From Martinezella multihospitum (GTDB lineage: Bacteria; Pseudomonadota; Alphaproteobacteria; Rhizobiales; Rhizobiaceae): a stretch of DNA of 64,000 bases. Each line of letters starts with the position of its first letter. Within the stretch, counting starts at the first letter, position 1. Of the stretch, positions 7,273 through 16,900 are shown piece after piece. The stretch is from positions 62,001 to 126,000 of the forward strand of contig NZ_FMAG01000002.1 in the NCBI RefSeq assembly GCF_900094585.1, given 5' to 3'. The position numbers were made by a program, and so were the translations under genes. The notes beneath the pieces were generated by a model, which was not told where the DNA came from, did not search any database, and worked only from the letters and a program-made list of their open reading frames with translations.

Positions 7273-9837
7273 ATGGACACGAAGCTCCCCGCTTCTCATC
7301 CGGCGCATATCCATTACATTTACCCCGTGGACCAGATCGAGCCGAAACCTCTTATTGCCCTGCCCGCCCCCTTCACCCGCTGGTTTGCGGAAAAGGGCTG
7401 GCAGCCGCGCGCCCATCAGCTGGAGTTGCTTGCCCGCGCCGAAGCCGGCGAAAGCACGCTGCTGATTGCGCCCACCGGCGCCGGTAAGACGCTTGCCGGC
7501 TTTCTGCCGTCGCTCACCGATCTCACTCGCCGCGGCAAGATCCCGCCCGGCTCTGCCTTCACCGGCATCCACACGCTCTACATCTCGCCGCTGAAGGCGC
7601 TCGCCGTCGATATCGAGCGCAACCTGATGAAGCCCGTCTCGGAGATGGGGCTGGCGGTGTCAGTCGAGAACCGCACCGGTGATACGCCAAGCGGCAAGCG
7701 CCAGCGGCAGAAGCTCAATCCGCCCGATATCCTGCTGACGACGCCGGAGCAGGTGGCGCTGCTACTCGCCAATCGCGAGGCCGAGCGCTTCTTCAAGGAC
7801 CTGAAATACATCGTCTTCGACGAGCTGCATTCCCTTGTCACCTCCAAGCGCGGCCACATGCTGTCTCTCGGCCTTGCCCGCATCCGCAAGCTGGCGCCGC
7901 GTGTGCAGACCATCGGTCTTTCGGCGACCGTTGCTGATCCCATGGATCTGCAGAAGTGGCTGGTGGCGCAAGAGCCGGGGGAGGAACATCATGCGGGCCT
8001 CGTCATCGTCGAGGGCGGCGCCAAACCGGATATCTCTATCCTATCGACGGAAGAGCGCATCCCCTGGTCCGGCCATTCCGCCAAATACGCGATCCCCGAT
8101 ATCTATCGCGAGCTGAAGGCGCATCGCACGACGCTGCTCTTCGTCAACACGCGGTCGCAGGCCGAAATGTTGTTTCAGGAGCTGTGGTCGGCCAATGACG
8201 ACAATCTGCCGATCGCGCTTCATCACGGCTCGCTCGATGTCGGCCAGCGTCGCAAGGTGGAGGCGGCCATGGCCGATAACCGTTTGCGCGCCGTCGTCGC
8301 CACCTCGACGCTCGATCTGGGCATAGACTGGGGTGATGTCGATCTCGTCATCCATGTCGGCGCGCCAAAGGGCGCAAGCCGCCTTGCCCAGCGCATCGGC
8401 CGCGCCAATCACCGCATGGACGAGCCGTCGAAGGCGATCCTGGTGCCGGCCAATCGCTTCGAGGTCATGGAGTGTCAGGCGGCGCTGGATGCCAATTATA
8501 TCGGCGCGCAGGATACCCCGCCGATCGGCGCCGGAGCGCTCGATGTGCTCGCCCAGCACGTGCTCGGCATGGCCTGCGCCGAGCCCTTCGACATGCTGGA
8601 GCTCTATGATGAAGTGCAGAGCGCCGCTCCCTATGCGGCGCTTTCCTGGGAGACCTTCGAGCACATTGTCGATTTCGTCGCCACCGGCGGCTATGCGCTG
8701 CGAACCTATGAGCGCTATGCCCGCATCCGCAGGACGCCAGAAGGGCGCTGGCGCGTCTCCAATCCGCTGGTCGCCCAGCAATATCGTCTGAACCTCGGCA
8801 CCATTGTCGAAGAGGCGATGCTGAATATCCGCATGGTGAAGCGCAATGCGCTGGGTTCGCTTGGGCGAGGGGGAGCGCCGCTCGGCAAAGTCGAGGAATA
8901 TTTCGTCGAGCAGCTGGCGCCCGGCGATACCTTCCTCTTCTCCGGTAAGGTGCTACGCTTCGAGGGTATCCGCGAGAGCGAATGCCTGGCGTCGCAGGCC
9001 TTCTCGCTGGACCCGAAAATCCCCTCCTATGCCGGCGGCAAGTTTCCGCTCTCCACCTATCTCGCTGATCAGGTCCGGGCGATGATCGCCGATCCCGACC
9101 GACGGCATCGCCTGCCGGACCAGGTGCGCGACTGGCTGGAAATCCAGAAGGAAAAATCGCTGCTGCCGAAGCGCGACGAGTTTCTGATCGAGACCTTTCC
9201 GCGCGGAAGTCGTGCTTACCTGGTCGCCTATCCCTTCGAGGGGCGCCTGGCGCACCAGACGCTCGGCATGCTTTTGACGCGAAGGCTGGAGCGCGCCGGC
9301 GCCAAGCCGATGGGCTTCGTCGCGACCGATTATTCCCTCGGTATCTGGGGGCTGGAGGATATGGGGCTGATGATCGCCAATGGACGCCTCAGCCTCTCCG
9401 ATCTCTTCGATGAAGATATGCTCGGTGATGATCTCGAAGCCTGGCTCGACGAATCCTTCCTGCTGAAACGCACCTTCCGCAATTGTGCGGTGATTGCCGG
9501 CTTGATCGAGCGCCGGCATCCGGGCAAAGAAAAGACCGGCCGTCAGGTGACGGTTTCGGCCGATCTGATCTACGACGTGCTGCGCAGTCACGAGCCGGAT
9601 CACATCCTGCTGCAGGCGACGCGGCAGGATGCGGCGACCGGGCTTTTGGATATTGGCCGTCTTGCGGATATGCTGAAGCGAATCAAGGGCCATATCACCC
9701 ATCGCGCGCTGGACCATATTTCTCCGCTCGCCGTGCCGGTGATGCTGGAAATCGGCAAGGTGCCGGTGCCGGGCGAGGCTCACGATTCCCTGCTTGCGGA
9801 GGCGGCTGACGACCTGATCCGCGAGGCGATGGAATAG
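7273..9837 (+). CDS. Lhr-type, ligase-associated DEXH-box DNA helicase
   Basis: An 854-residue superfamily 2 helicase. Walker A APTGAGKT is near residues 65-72, the DEXH box VFDELHSL near 180, motif III LSATV near 215 and motif VI QRIGRANHRM near 373. The long C-terminal part matches the Lhr core and winged-helix region of the group annotated as ligase-associated DNA damage response helicase. It should translocate on single-stranded DNA during repair. The frame is open back to 7183, but those 30 codons are translated repeat sequence, so the ATG at 7273 is the better start; no strong ribosome binding site precedes it. pdeM follows 41 nt later. The ligase and exonuclease genes that usually accompany this pair are not adjacent. 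Confidence 0.9.
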   Translation: MDTKLPASHPAHIHYIYPVDQIEPKPLIALPAPFTRWFAEKGWQPRAHQLELLARAEAGESTLLIAPTGAGKTLAGFLPSLTDLTRRGKIPPGSAFTGIHTLYISPLKALAVDIERNLMKPVSEMGLAVSVENRTGDTPSGKRQRQKLNPPDILLTTPEQVALLLANREAERFFKDLKYIVFDELHSLVTSKRGHMLSLGLARIRKLAPRVQTIGLSATVADPMDLQKWLVAQEPGEEHHAGLVIVEGGAKPDISILSTEERIPWSGHSAKYAIPDIYRELKAHRTTLLFVNTRSQAEMLFQELWSANDDNLPIALHHGSLDVGQRRKVEAAMADNRLRAVVATSTLDLGIDWGDVDLVIHVGAPKGASRLAQRIGRANHRMDEPSKAILVPANRFEVMECQAALDANYIGAQDTPPIGAGALDVLAQHVLGMACAEPFDMLELYDEVQSAAPYAALSWETFEHIVDFVATGGYALRTYERYARIRRTPEGRWRVSNPLVAQQYRLNLGTIVEEAMLNIRMVKRNALGSLGRGGAPLGKVEEYFVEQLAPGDTFLFSGKVLRFEGIRESECLASQAFSLDPKIPSYAGGKFPLSTYLADQVRAMIADPDRRHRLPDQVRDWLEIQKEKSLLPKRDEFLIETFPRGSRAYLVAYPFEGRLAHQTLGMLLTRRLERAGAKPMGFVATDYSLGIWGLEDMGLMIANGRLSLSDLFDEDMLGDDLEAWLDESFLLKRTFRNCAVIAGLIERRHPGKEKTGRQVTVSADLIYDVLRSHEPDHILLQATRQDAATGLLDIGRLADMLKRIKGHITHRALDHISPLAVPVMLEIGKVPVPGEAHDSLLAEAADDLIREAME

Positions 9838-9878
9838 GGATGCTGCGAAGCAGACGACGAAGGTAGATTGTTACGGTG

Positions 9879-10616
9879 ATGAATCGCCTGGCGCTAGCGC
9901 GAGATATGAACGGTCAGGGCAACGGCGCGACGAGTGCGTCGGGCGTTGAGGCCGTTGTTCATGGTGTCGCCGCTGTCTGCGATCCGCTGGGTGCGCTCTA
10001 TCTGCCGGATGCCGGTATTCTCGTCGTCTCCGATCTGCATCTGGAAAAGGGGGCAGCCTTCGCCCGTCGTGGCATGCTGTTGCCGCCCTACGATACGCTG
10101 ACGACGCTGACCGTCCTTTCCGCCGTTATTGCCCGCTATGACCCGAAACTCGTGGTTTCGCTGGGCGACAATTTCCATGATCGGGTCGGTTCGCAGCATC
10201 TGCCGGATGAGTTTCGCAGCCTGATCGTCAATATGGCCCGCGGCCGTGAATGGATCTGGATCAACGGCAATCACGATCCGGACGGCACGGTCGACCTGCC
10301 CGGCCACTCGGTCGATGAGATGCATTGCGGCGGGCTCACCTTCCGGCACGAGCCGAAGGCGGGCCGACAGGCCGGCGAAATCGCTGGCCATCTGCATCCC
10401 TCCGCCACGGTCCGGCGTCGTGAGAAATCGGTGCGCCGCCCATGTTTCGCCACGGATGGCGCCCGTCTGCTTATGCCGGCCTTCGGCGTGATGACCGGCG
10501 GCCTCGATCTTCGCCACAAGGCGATGGCAGGCCTCTTCGAGCGGGAGAGCCTGATTGCGCACCTGCTCGGCCGCGACCGCATCTACTCGGTGCGGTTCGG
10601 CAATCTGTCCGCTTAA
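9879..10616 (+). CDS. pdeM: ligase-associated metallophosphoesterase PdeM
   Basis: A 245-residue calcineurin-like phosphoesterase. The metal-binding motifs appear in order: SDLHLEKG near residue 50, LGDNFHD near 95, GNHD near 129 and GHLHPS near 169. These identify the PdeM group, which is linked by gene context to the Lhr helicase, an ATP-dependent DNA ligase and an exonuclease in DNA repair; its substrate is probably a DNA end or nucleotide phosphoester. The start could be the GTG at 9876, the ATG at 9879 or the ATG at 9906. The gene lies just downstream of the helicase gene. Its stop codon overlaps that of the convergent reductase gene inside the tetranucleotide TTAA. Confidence 0.88.
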   Translation: MNRLALARDMNGQGNGATSASGVEAVVHGVAAVCDPLGALYLPDAGILVVSDLHLEKGAAFARRGMLLPPYDTLTTLTVLSAVIARYDPKLVVSLGDNFHDRVGSQHLPDEFRSLIVNMARGREWIWINGNHDPDGTVDLPGHSVDEMHCGGLTFRHEPKAGRQAGEIAGHLHPSATVRRREKSVRRPCFATDGARLLMPAFGVMTGGLDLRHKAMAGLFERESLIAHLLGRDRIYSVRFGNLSA

Positions 10617-11173
10617 CCGGCCTTTCCCGGCTCATAACGCAGGATCACCGCCCCGGTCTTCAGCGGGCGTGAATCGATAAGCTTCATCGGTTGTTGTTCT
10701 GTCGCCGGTTTGAAAAGCGGATTGCCGCTGCCCAGCACGACGGGAACGAGGCAGATGCGGATCTCGTCCACCAGCCTCGCCTTGAGTAGCGCATCTGTCA
10801 CCTCGGCGCTGCCAAAGACGAAGATGGTCTTACCGGGTTCTTCCTTCAGTTTCTTCAGTTCAGAGACAATGTCGCCGACGATGCGGGTGTTGTTCCAGTC
10901 CGCCTTGTCGAGCGTCCGAGAGGCGGCAATCTTGGCGATGCCGTTCATGTAGGCGGTAATATCAGGCGTTTCCGTCGCGGTCGACCAATAGGCCGCCATG
11001 CCCTCATAGGTCTTGCGGCCGAAGATCAGCAGATCGCCTTCCTTGCCGAGATCTGTCGCGTAGCGTTCCAGTTCGTCTCCCCAGGCGAGCATGTGAAAGC
11101 CGAGGTCCCAGGGAGTGGTTCCCTCGAAATAGCCGTCGAGCGTCATGAGATTCCAGATAACGAGCTTCCTCAT
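10613..11173 (-). CDS. dihydrofolate reductase family (RibD C-terminal-like) protein
   Basis: A 186-residue protein starting MRKLVIWNLMTLDGYFEG, the typical opening of YwjB/RibD-C-type reductases. The LLIFGRKTYEGMAAYW segment (about residues 52-67) and IFVFGSAEVTDALL (about 127-140) fit the NADPH-binding fold. The reaction is unknown; close relatives are annotated as dihydrofolate reductase-like. The ATG at 11173 is chosen because GGAGG lies 5 nt upstream, although the frame is open further. It is divergent from an HxlR-type regulator gene with 109 bp between the starts, so that regulator probably controls it. Confidence 0.85.
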   Translation of the reverse strand: MRKLVIWNLMTLDGYFEGTTPWDLGFHMLAWGDELERYATDLGKEGDLLIFGRKTYEGMAAYWSTATETPDITAYMNGIAKIAASRTLDKADWNNTRIVGDIVSELKKLKEEPGKTIFVFGSAEVTDALLKARLVDEIRICLVPVVLGSGNPLFKPATEQQPMKLIDSRPLKTGAVILRYEPGKAG

Positions 11174-11282
11174 CACTTCCTCCATTGTAATAACCGTACC
11201 ATAATAAAACCAGTTGCTAAAAGAAAGCGGTTGCAAACTAATTATACTGATAGCAAAATGCAAGCGGTTTTTGGAGGCCCTT

Positions 11283-11786
11283 ATGGACGCATTGCATCGT
11301 TCCGGCTGCCCGATCAATCTGACACTGGAAATCCTCGGCGATCGCTGGAGCCTGATCGTCATCAGGGACATCATGTTCGGCAATCGCCGCCATTTTCGCG
11401 AACTGCTGCAGAATTCCGGAGAGAGGATCGCTTCCAATATCCTCGCCGACCGGCTGAAGCGGCTGGTGGAGCATGGTCTGCTGACCCGAAAGAGCGATCC
11501 CACTCACAAGCAGAAGGCCGTCTACAGCCTGACGGAAATGTCGATCGACCTCGTGCCCCTTTTTGCCCATATGGGTGCCTGGGGTCGCAAGCATCTGCCG
11601 GTTTCCGAGGAGCTGTCGATCCGGGCGGAGCTCCTGGAGGATGGTGGCCAAAAGCTCTGGGAGGATTTCATGGCGGAGCTGCGCGCCAAGCATCTCGGCA
11701 AGGTATTGCCGCCGGGCACGCCTTCCGTGCTTGGCCGATTGACCGAGGCCTATCTCGAAGTCGTCAATCGTCGGAAAGACGGCTGA
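11283..11786 (+). CDS. HxlR-type winged-helix transcriptional regulator
   Basis: A 167-residue regulator. The N-terminus MDALHRSGCPINLTLEILGD carries the conserved Cys (residue 9) seen in most HxlR proteins, followed by the DRWSLIVIRDIMFGNRRHFREL core and the KRLVEHGLLTRK recognition region. The C-terminal 60 residues are longer than in the shortest HxlR proteins. HxlR regulators often respond to electrophiles or redox stress through the cysteine. The ATG at 11283 is preferred because GGAGG lies 6-7 nt upstream. The divergent reductase gene is the likely target. The intergenic region has TTGC/GCAA half-sites, but no clean dyad. Confidence 0.87.
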   Translation: MDALHRSGCPINLTLEILGDRWSLIVIRDIMFGNRRHFRELLQNSGERIASNILADRLKRLVEHGLLTRKSDPTHKQKAVYSLTEMSIDLVPLFAHMGAWGRKHLPVSEELSIRAELLEDGGQKLWEDFMAELRAKHLGKVLPPGTPSVLGRLTEAYLEVVNRRKDG

Positions 11787-11893
11787 CTAGAGCATTTTCA
11801 GGAAAAGTGCGCAGCGGTTTTCCGTCCGAAATACGTAAGAAAACAAGAGGATAGAGCGTTTCCGCGATTCAAGGAAAAGTGGAAACGCTCTAG
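11787..11893. repeat. 107-bp dispersed palindromic element (CTAGAGCATTTTC family), copy 1
   Basis: It begins CTAGAGCATTTTCAGGAAAA and ends GGAAACGCTCTAG. The ends are inverted copies, and there is an internal GGAAAAGTG repeat. It is closely related to 41758-41862. It fills the whole gap between the HxlR gene, whose stop is the base before it, and the convergent TIGR02186-type gene, whose TAG stop lies inside its right end. From memory this is a very common intergenic repeat in Rhizobium. Confidence 0.88.
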
Positions 11894-12699
11894 TTCTTTC
11901 GGAAGATGAAGCTTGCACCCCAGCCGGTGACGAGGGCGAGCAGCACGGAGAAAATGCCATAGGTGATCGGCCGCTGATGCGCGGCATCGGTGATCATCTG
12001 CTCGATCCCGGTCTTGATGACGCGCAGCGGCAGCGATTTCTCGCTCAGGAACTTGCCGCTCTTGAAGAGATAGGCGCGCACCGTATGCACCCCGTTCGGC
12101 ACATCGGCTGGAACCCTGAGTGTCGCCTTGAAGAGCGACGAGCTGACGAAGCGAACGCCCGCAGGATCGCTTTCATAGAGGCCGCCTGTTTTCTGCAGCC
12201 GCCGGAAGGCGTTGCGGAATTCCGGCACATCGCCGACATTGCCGACGAAGCCGACCGGCGCCAGCGGAATATGGTCGACGCCGATACCGCGATCGCTGAG
12301 TTCGAGCGGCGTGGTGATATTGTCGACGGCGCGCGTGCTAGACAGCGAATAGGCTTCCGGCACATGCTCGAACGTCATCGAGCGGGTATTGACCCAGATA
12401 CCGAAGACCCGCTCCTTTCGGCGTACCGTCGCATTCTCGCGCGGACCTTCCAGCACGACGACGATATCGTATTGGCCGATCGCCAGCAGCAGCTGGTCGG
12501 TGTTGGAGAGCGCGCCGAAAATCGTCAGATCGGCGCCAGTGAAGTCGGAGGTGATGGCGATTTCGCTCGTCGACGTGCCGATCTCCATCGTCTCGCGCGC
12601 CGTGGTCGAAGTCGTCGGCTGGTCGAGCAGCACTTGGGCTTGTGCGGTGAACGGAGTGAGCAGCAATGCGGCAGCGAGAAGCAGTCCGGACATTCTCAT
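11890..12699 (-). CDS. TIGR02186-type membrane-anchored protein
   Basis: A 269-residue protein with a signal peptide (residues 1-22, ending TAQA), a periplasmic body and a C-terminal membrane segment (about residues 248-264) followed by basic residues. I recognise it as the conserved hypothetical family TIGR02186, usually found beside a TauE/SafE permease. The start at 12699 overlaps the permease stop codon by 4 nt (ATGA), implying translational coupling; the ATG at 12693 is the alternative. It may form a periplasmic partner of the permease in moving sulfur oxyanions or related anions, but that is inferred from context only. The stop codon is supplied by a dispersed repeat. Confidence 0.8.
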   Translation of the reverse strand: MRMSGLLLAAALLLTPFTAQAQVLLDQPTTSTTARETMEIGTSTSEIAITSDFTGADLTIFGALSNTDQLLLAIGQYDIVVVLEGPRENATVRRKERVFGIWVNTRSMTFEHVPEAYSLSSTRAVDNITTPLELSDRGIGVDHIPLAPVGFVGNVGDVPEFRNAFRRLQKTGGLYESDPAGVRFVSSSLFKATLRVPADVPNGVHTVRAYLFKSGKFLSEKSLPLRVIKTGIEQMITDAAHQRPITYGIFSVLLALVTGWGASFIFRKN

Positions 12700-13619
12700 C
12701 GGCTCACCCCTTCCATAATGACCGAGTAGACGTCGGCGGGGGTGACCACGAGAGTGATGACGAGGCGAAGGCCGACGGCCAGGACGAGGAGGCCGAGGAG
12801 CGCACGCAATTGCTCGCCGCGCAACTTCTGGCCGACGCGAACGCCGTATTGCGCGCCGATAACGCCCGCCACCATCAAGAGGAAGGCCAGGATGATATCG
12901 ACGGAATAGTTGGTGGCTGCCTGGACGATTGTCGTGAAGGCCGTCACGAAAATGACCTGGAACAGCGATGTGCCGACGACGACGTTTGTGGGCACGCGCA
13001 GCAGATAGATCATGGCGGGCACGAGGATGAAGCCGCCGCCGATGCCCATCGGCGTCAGCATGCCGACGAAGAAGCCGAGGCCGATGACCGGAATGGCACT
13101 GAGATACAGCTTGGATTTCTTGAACCGCAGTTTCAACGGCAGCCGTTGTACCCAGTTGTGATGACGCGGCTTGCCGGTTGCCGGCGGCAGTTTGCCGGCC
13201 GCGCGGCGCATGGCCCGCACGCTTTCCCACAGCATCAGCGATCCCACGGTGCCGAGCAGGAGCACGTAGATCAGGGAGATGATCAGGTCGATCTGGCCGA
13301 GCCTGCGCAACAGTACGAATAGCCAGAGGCCGAACGTTGCCCCCGCCAAGCCGCCGGCAAGCAGGATCGAGCCCAGTTTCAGATCGAGCGAGCCGCGGCG
13401 GAAATGGCTGAGCGCTCCCGAAACCGAGGAGGCGACGACCTGATTGGAGCCGGTCGCGACGGCAACGACGGGTGGGATATTGTAGAAAATCAGAAGAGGC
13501 GTGATGAGAAAACCGCCGCCGACGCCGAACATGCCGGAGAGAAACCCTACGGCTGCCCCCATGCCGAGAATAATGAAAATATTCACCGACAATTCTGCGA
13601 TCGGCAGATAGATCGTCAC
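12696..13619 (-). CDS. TauE/SafE family anion permease
   Basis: A 307-residue membrane protein with two related halves. Each contains the TauE/SafE signature: GFLSGMFGVGGGFLITPLL (about residues 25-43) and GMLTPMGIGGGFILVPAM (about 186-203). Family members are thought to export sulfite, sulfoacetate or similar organosulfur anions. The start codon is GTG at 13619; only a weak AAGG precedes it. The next gene overlaps by 4 nt and encodes the TIGR02186-type partner. The substrate cannot be read from the sequence. Confidence 0.88.
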   Translation of the reverse strand: MTIYLPIAELSVNIFIILGMGAAVGFLSGMFGVGGGFLITPLLIFYNIPPVVAVATGSNQVVASSVSGALSHFRRGSLDLKLGSILLAGGLAGATFGLWLFVLLRRLGQIDLIISLIYVLLLGTVGSLMLWESVRAMRRAAGKLPPATGKPRHHNWVQRLPLKLRFKKSKLYLSAIPVIGLGFFVGMLTPMGIGGGFILVPAMIYLLRVPTNVVVGTSLFQVIFVTAFTTIVQAATNYSVDIILAFLLMVAGVIGAQYGVRVGQKLRGEQLRALLGLLVLAVGLRLVITLVVTPADVYSVIMEGVSR

Positions 13620-13842
13620 GCCTTGTTCCCATTTGCAGGCTTTTCGGCGCGGTGACCGAAGCCCATTTCCCCTTAAACTGCGGATTCTAATCTGAAATCA
13701 TTGCCAGAGCCTTAGGAAAGGCCGCGCTGCCACAGTTTTCGAATTGCCGCTTTCACCCTAACCCGGCTTTTTCCACTTTTCTGTGACGCTGTATAGCGGA
13801 ATGGCCGGCGCCGGCAGGGGATGCGGCAGCCTTGAGCTTCCC

Positions 13843-13873
13843 AAACAAAATGCCGGCGTCTTCACGCCGGCAT
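13843..13873 (-). terminator. rho-independent terminator of podJ
   Basis: A perfect 10-bp stem (ATGCCGGCGT with ACGCCGGCAT) and a 4-base loop are followed, on the reverse strand, by TTTTG. It lies 34 bases after the podJ stop codon. Confidence 0.8.
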
Positions 13874-13906
13874 GTCGGTTGATCGCTTTCGCATGAAAGC
13901 CCGGAC

Positions 13907-16900
13907 CTACTTGTTGCGGGCGAGCAGCTCCTTGACCACCTGATCGGTGACTCGTCCATCCGCCGACAGGCCGACGGATTTCTGGAAGCTCTTCAGGGCA
14001 GCTACCGTCTTGTCGCCCATGGCGCCATCGGGTGCGCCGGCATCGAAGCCATTCTTGTTGAGGATGGCCTGAATGTTGCGGATCGCCTTCTTCATGTCGA
14101 TGGAGGCCGTGTTCACGCCCTTGCCGGTGGTCCATTCGTCGGGGATGTCGGTGCCGTTGGCCTTGGGGTCGACCTGTTGCACTTTCCAGAGGTCGACCTT
14201 GGCGCGCGCGCTTTCGAGATCGGCCGGCTTCATGGCGTTGGCGACTTCGTCTCGTTTCTGAGCAGCGTCCTTGTCGCCGCTCTTGGCGGCGATCGCGAAC
14301 CATTTGTAGGATTCCTGCAGGTCCTGTTTCACGCCGTTGCCGCGTGCATAGAGGATCGCGAGGTTGAACTGGCTGTCGGAGACGCCGAGATCGGCGGCGC
14401 GGATAAACCAGTTCGCCGCGCTATCATAATCCTGCGGTCCTACCGTGCCCGAGGCGTAGAGAACCGCGAGATTATGCATGGCGCTGGCATTGCCCTGATT
14501 GGCGGCCTGTTCGTAATACTGCTTGGCCTTGACGAGGTCGCGATCGACGCCGTTGCCCTTCTCATACATGCTGGCGAGGCGATACTGCGCCGGGGCATAA
14601 CCCTTGTCGGCCGAAAGCTGATACCAGGTCGCTGCCTGCTTCATATCGGCAGCAACGCCGCGACCATCCGTATAGCGTGCGCCGATTTCGAAGAGAGCGA
14701 CCGGATCGGCCGATTTCGCGGCAGCGACGAGCGATGGCGGCTGGATGCCGTCAGGCACCGCAATCTCCGGCGCTGCCGGCGCGACGGCGGGAGCGACGGT
14801 GGCGTTGGTATTGTCCGTCTGGACGAAGGCGGCGGCCTGCTGCACGGGAGCGCTGCCGGCAGGGGCGAGGGTTTCGCTTGCCGTTTGGTTGCCGTCGAGC
14901 GGGGTCGCTGCCGTCAGGTGATCATTTGCTGGCGCGACGGCGGGATCGGTGGTCGTGGGTGCAGGCTGGACTTCCGCCGTCTCCGCCGCGGAAACCGAGG
15001 GTGCGATGACCTGGTTAGCAGCAGGCTGCTGATTGCTGGTGGCCGGGTTCGCATTGGCGGCGACGGTATTGGTCGCGGCGCCGTCCGCAGGCGCGACCAT
15101 CGTCGACACTTGGGCCGGGGGTGGCGCTTTCTGACCGCGCGTCAACGTGTTTGCCAGCGGATAGGCCATGATGGCGAGCATGACGGCGCCCAATGCAAGC
15201 AGGATCGGCCGGCGGAAGCGCGAGAACGCGCCGCTCTTCTTGGCGTCTTTTTTGGAAGCAGGAGCCGTACGTTGCGTCTGGTCGACTTCCATGGCAGCGG
15301 CCTGCGCCGCACGTCGAGCGGCCGCGATGTAATCGGCCCGTTCGTTTTCGGTCGGCTGGCGCGCGTTTCCGCTGCGCGACGTGTTCTGGCTGGCGCGCAC
15401 GCGCTCGAGGATCTTCTTGATGTCGGGCGCGCCGGAACCCGGCTCCAGCAGTTCGTTGGCCTCTTCGCCGGGCATCACGTCGGCGGGATCGATCGACGGC
15501 GCCTGCTCGATGACCGGACGGTCCGGCGGAAAGATCGGCTCGGCCTTTTCCGGCATGAAGAAGCGCTTGCCGAGGCTGGCAAACAGGCTGGTCTTGCCGC
15601 TCTTCTTGGCTGCCGCCTTGATCTCAGCCTTCGTATTGGCGTCGATCGCCTGTGCGACCGCGACTTCGGCGGAAACCGAGGCTTCGGCCGGCGCAACCGT
15701 GCGGATGATCGGCCCGGCCTTCTGCTGCGCGGCCATCGGCGGCTTCAACGCCGGAGCATCCTCTTCGGCGAAGACGTCGCTTTCGAAGGCTGCAACGGGC
15801 ATAGCGGGCGCTGGCCGGCGCTGTTCCATGTGGTCGAGCCGATCGGCGATCTGTAGCAGCGTGTCGTGCAGCGCCTCGAAGGTGCGGTGCGTGCGTTCGT
15901 CGCTGGCGCGGCTGATGTCTTCCAGATGGCGGAGATCTTCGGCAAGTGCCGTCAATGCCGCCATGTCGGCTGCCTGTGCACCATGACCCATGCCGCCTTC
16001 GCGCGAATAGGCCTCGACGACGGTTTCCGCCGCATGGCGGGCTGCCTCGATGATGTATTCGTCGTTGGTCGCCATATAGTCTTCGATCGCGCTCATGCGG
16101 CGGTCGAAATCCGGAGGCAGATGATCGCCGCCGGCGCGAGGCTCGGCGGTCAGCAATGTCGAGAGATGGGCGATCTGCTCTTCGAGATTGCGCAGCGCCT
16201 GCGTATCCGTGGCCGGGGCCGCCGTGCTGGCTTCAAGCCGGGCCGCGATGTCGGAGAGGCGACCTTCGAGCCGGCGCGCCATGCCGTCGTCCAGGCTTGC
16301 GGCCGACGCTGCCGGATGGAAATCCATTTCGTCGATGCGGCGGGCGAGATAATCCAGCCGATCCGCCATAGCGTTGCCGACCGAGCCATGTTCCAGCGCA
16401 TCGATCTTGTGGGAGATATCGGCGAGATAGGTGACGAGTTCCGGCTGCGGTGCGGCTTTCTGCGAGCGCTCCATCAGATGCGAAAGCTGGTCCAGGCGCT
16501 CCTCGAGGCGGGCGACGGCCTTGGCGCTGCCGAGTTCGTCGATGCGCATGGCGAGCGCTTCGAGGCGGCCGGAAAGATCGTCGGCAGGCTGACGCCGGCC
16601 CGCATCGCGGCTCATCAGGTCGATCTGGTCGGCAAGGCCGCTCAAGCGCCCTTCCAGCCGTTGCATGGCCTGATCCTGCGGCTGTATCATCGAGCCGAGG
16701 CTCTCCATCGCCGTTGCGATCGTCAGCAGCTTGGTTTCCAGCGCATGCACGGCCGGGCTGTCGTTCATGCCGCCGAGATGCTGCTTGATGTCATCGAGGC
16801 GATAGGCCAGCGAGACGAGTTCGTCCTGCAGGCCCGACGTATCGATCGCCTTCACCTGGCGCTCGACGTGGTGGAGGGACTCCTCGCGGGCAAGGCCGTC

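Noticed and set aside
11174..11282. HxlR operator between the reductase and regulator genes
   Set aside because: TTGC and GCAA half-sites are present, but no arrangement is clearly better than chance.
11890..13632. Single reverse frame of 580 codons
   Set aside because: Only the C-terminal part from 12699 is a real protein. The upstream part is an out-of-frame reading of the TauE/SafE gene.
14177..15856. 559-codon + strand frame
   Set aside because: Antisense to podJ, rich in Arg and Gly, with no recognisable domain.
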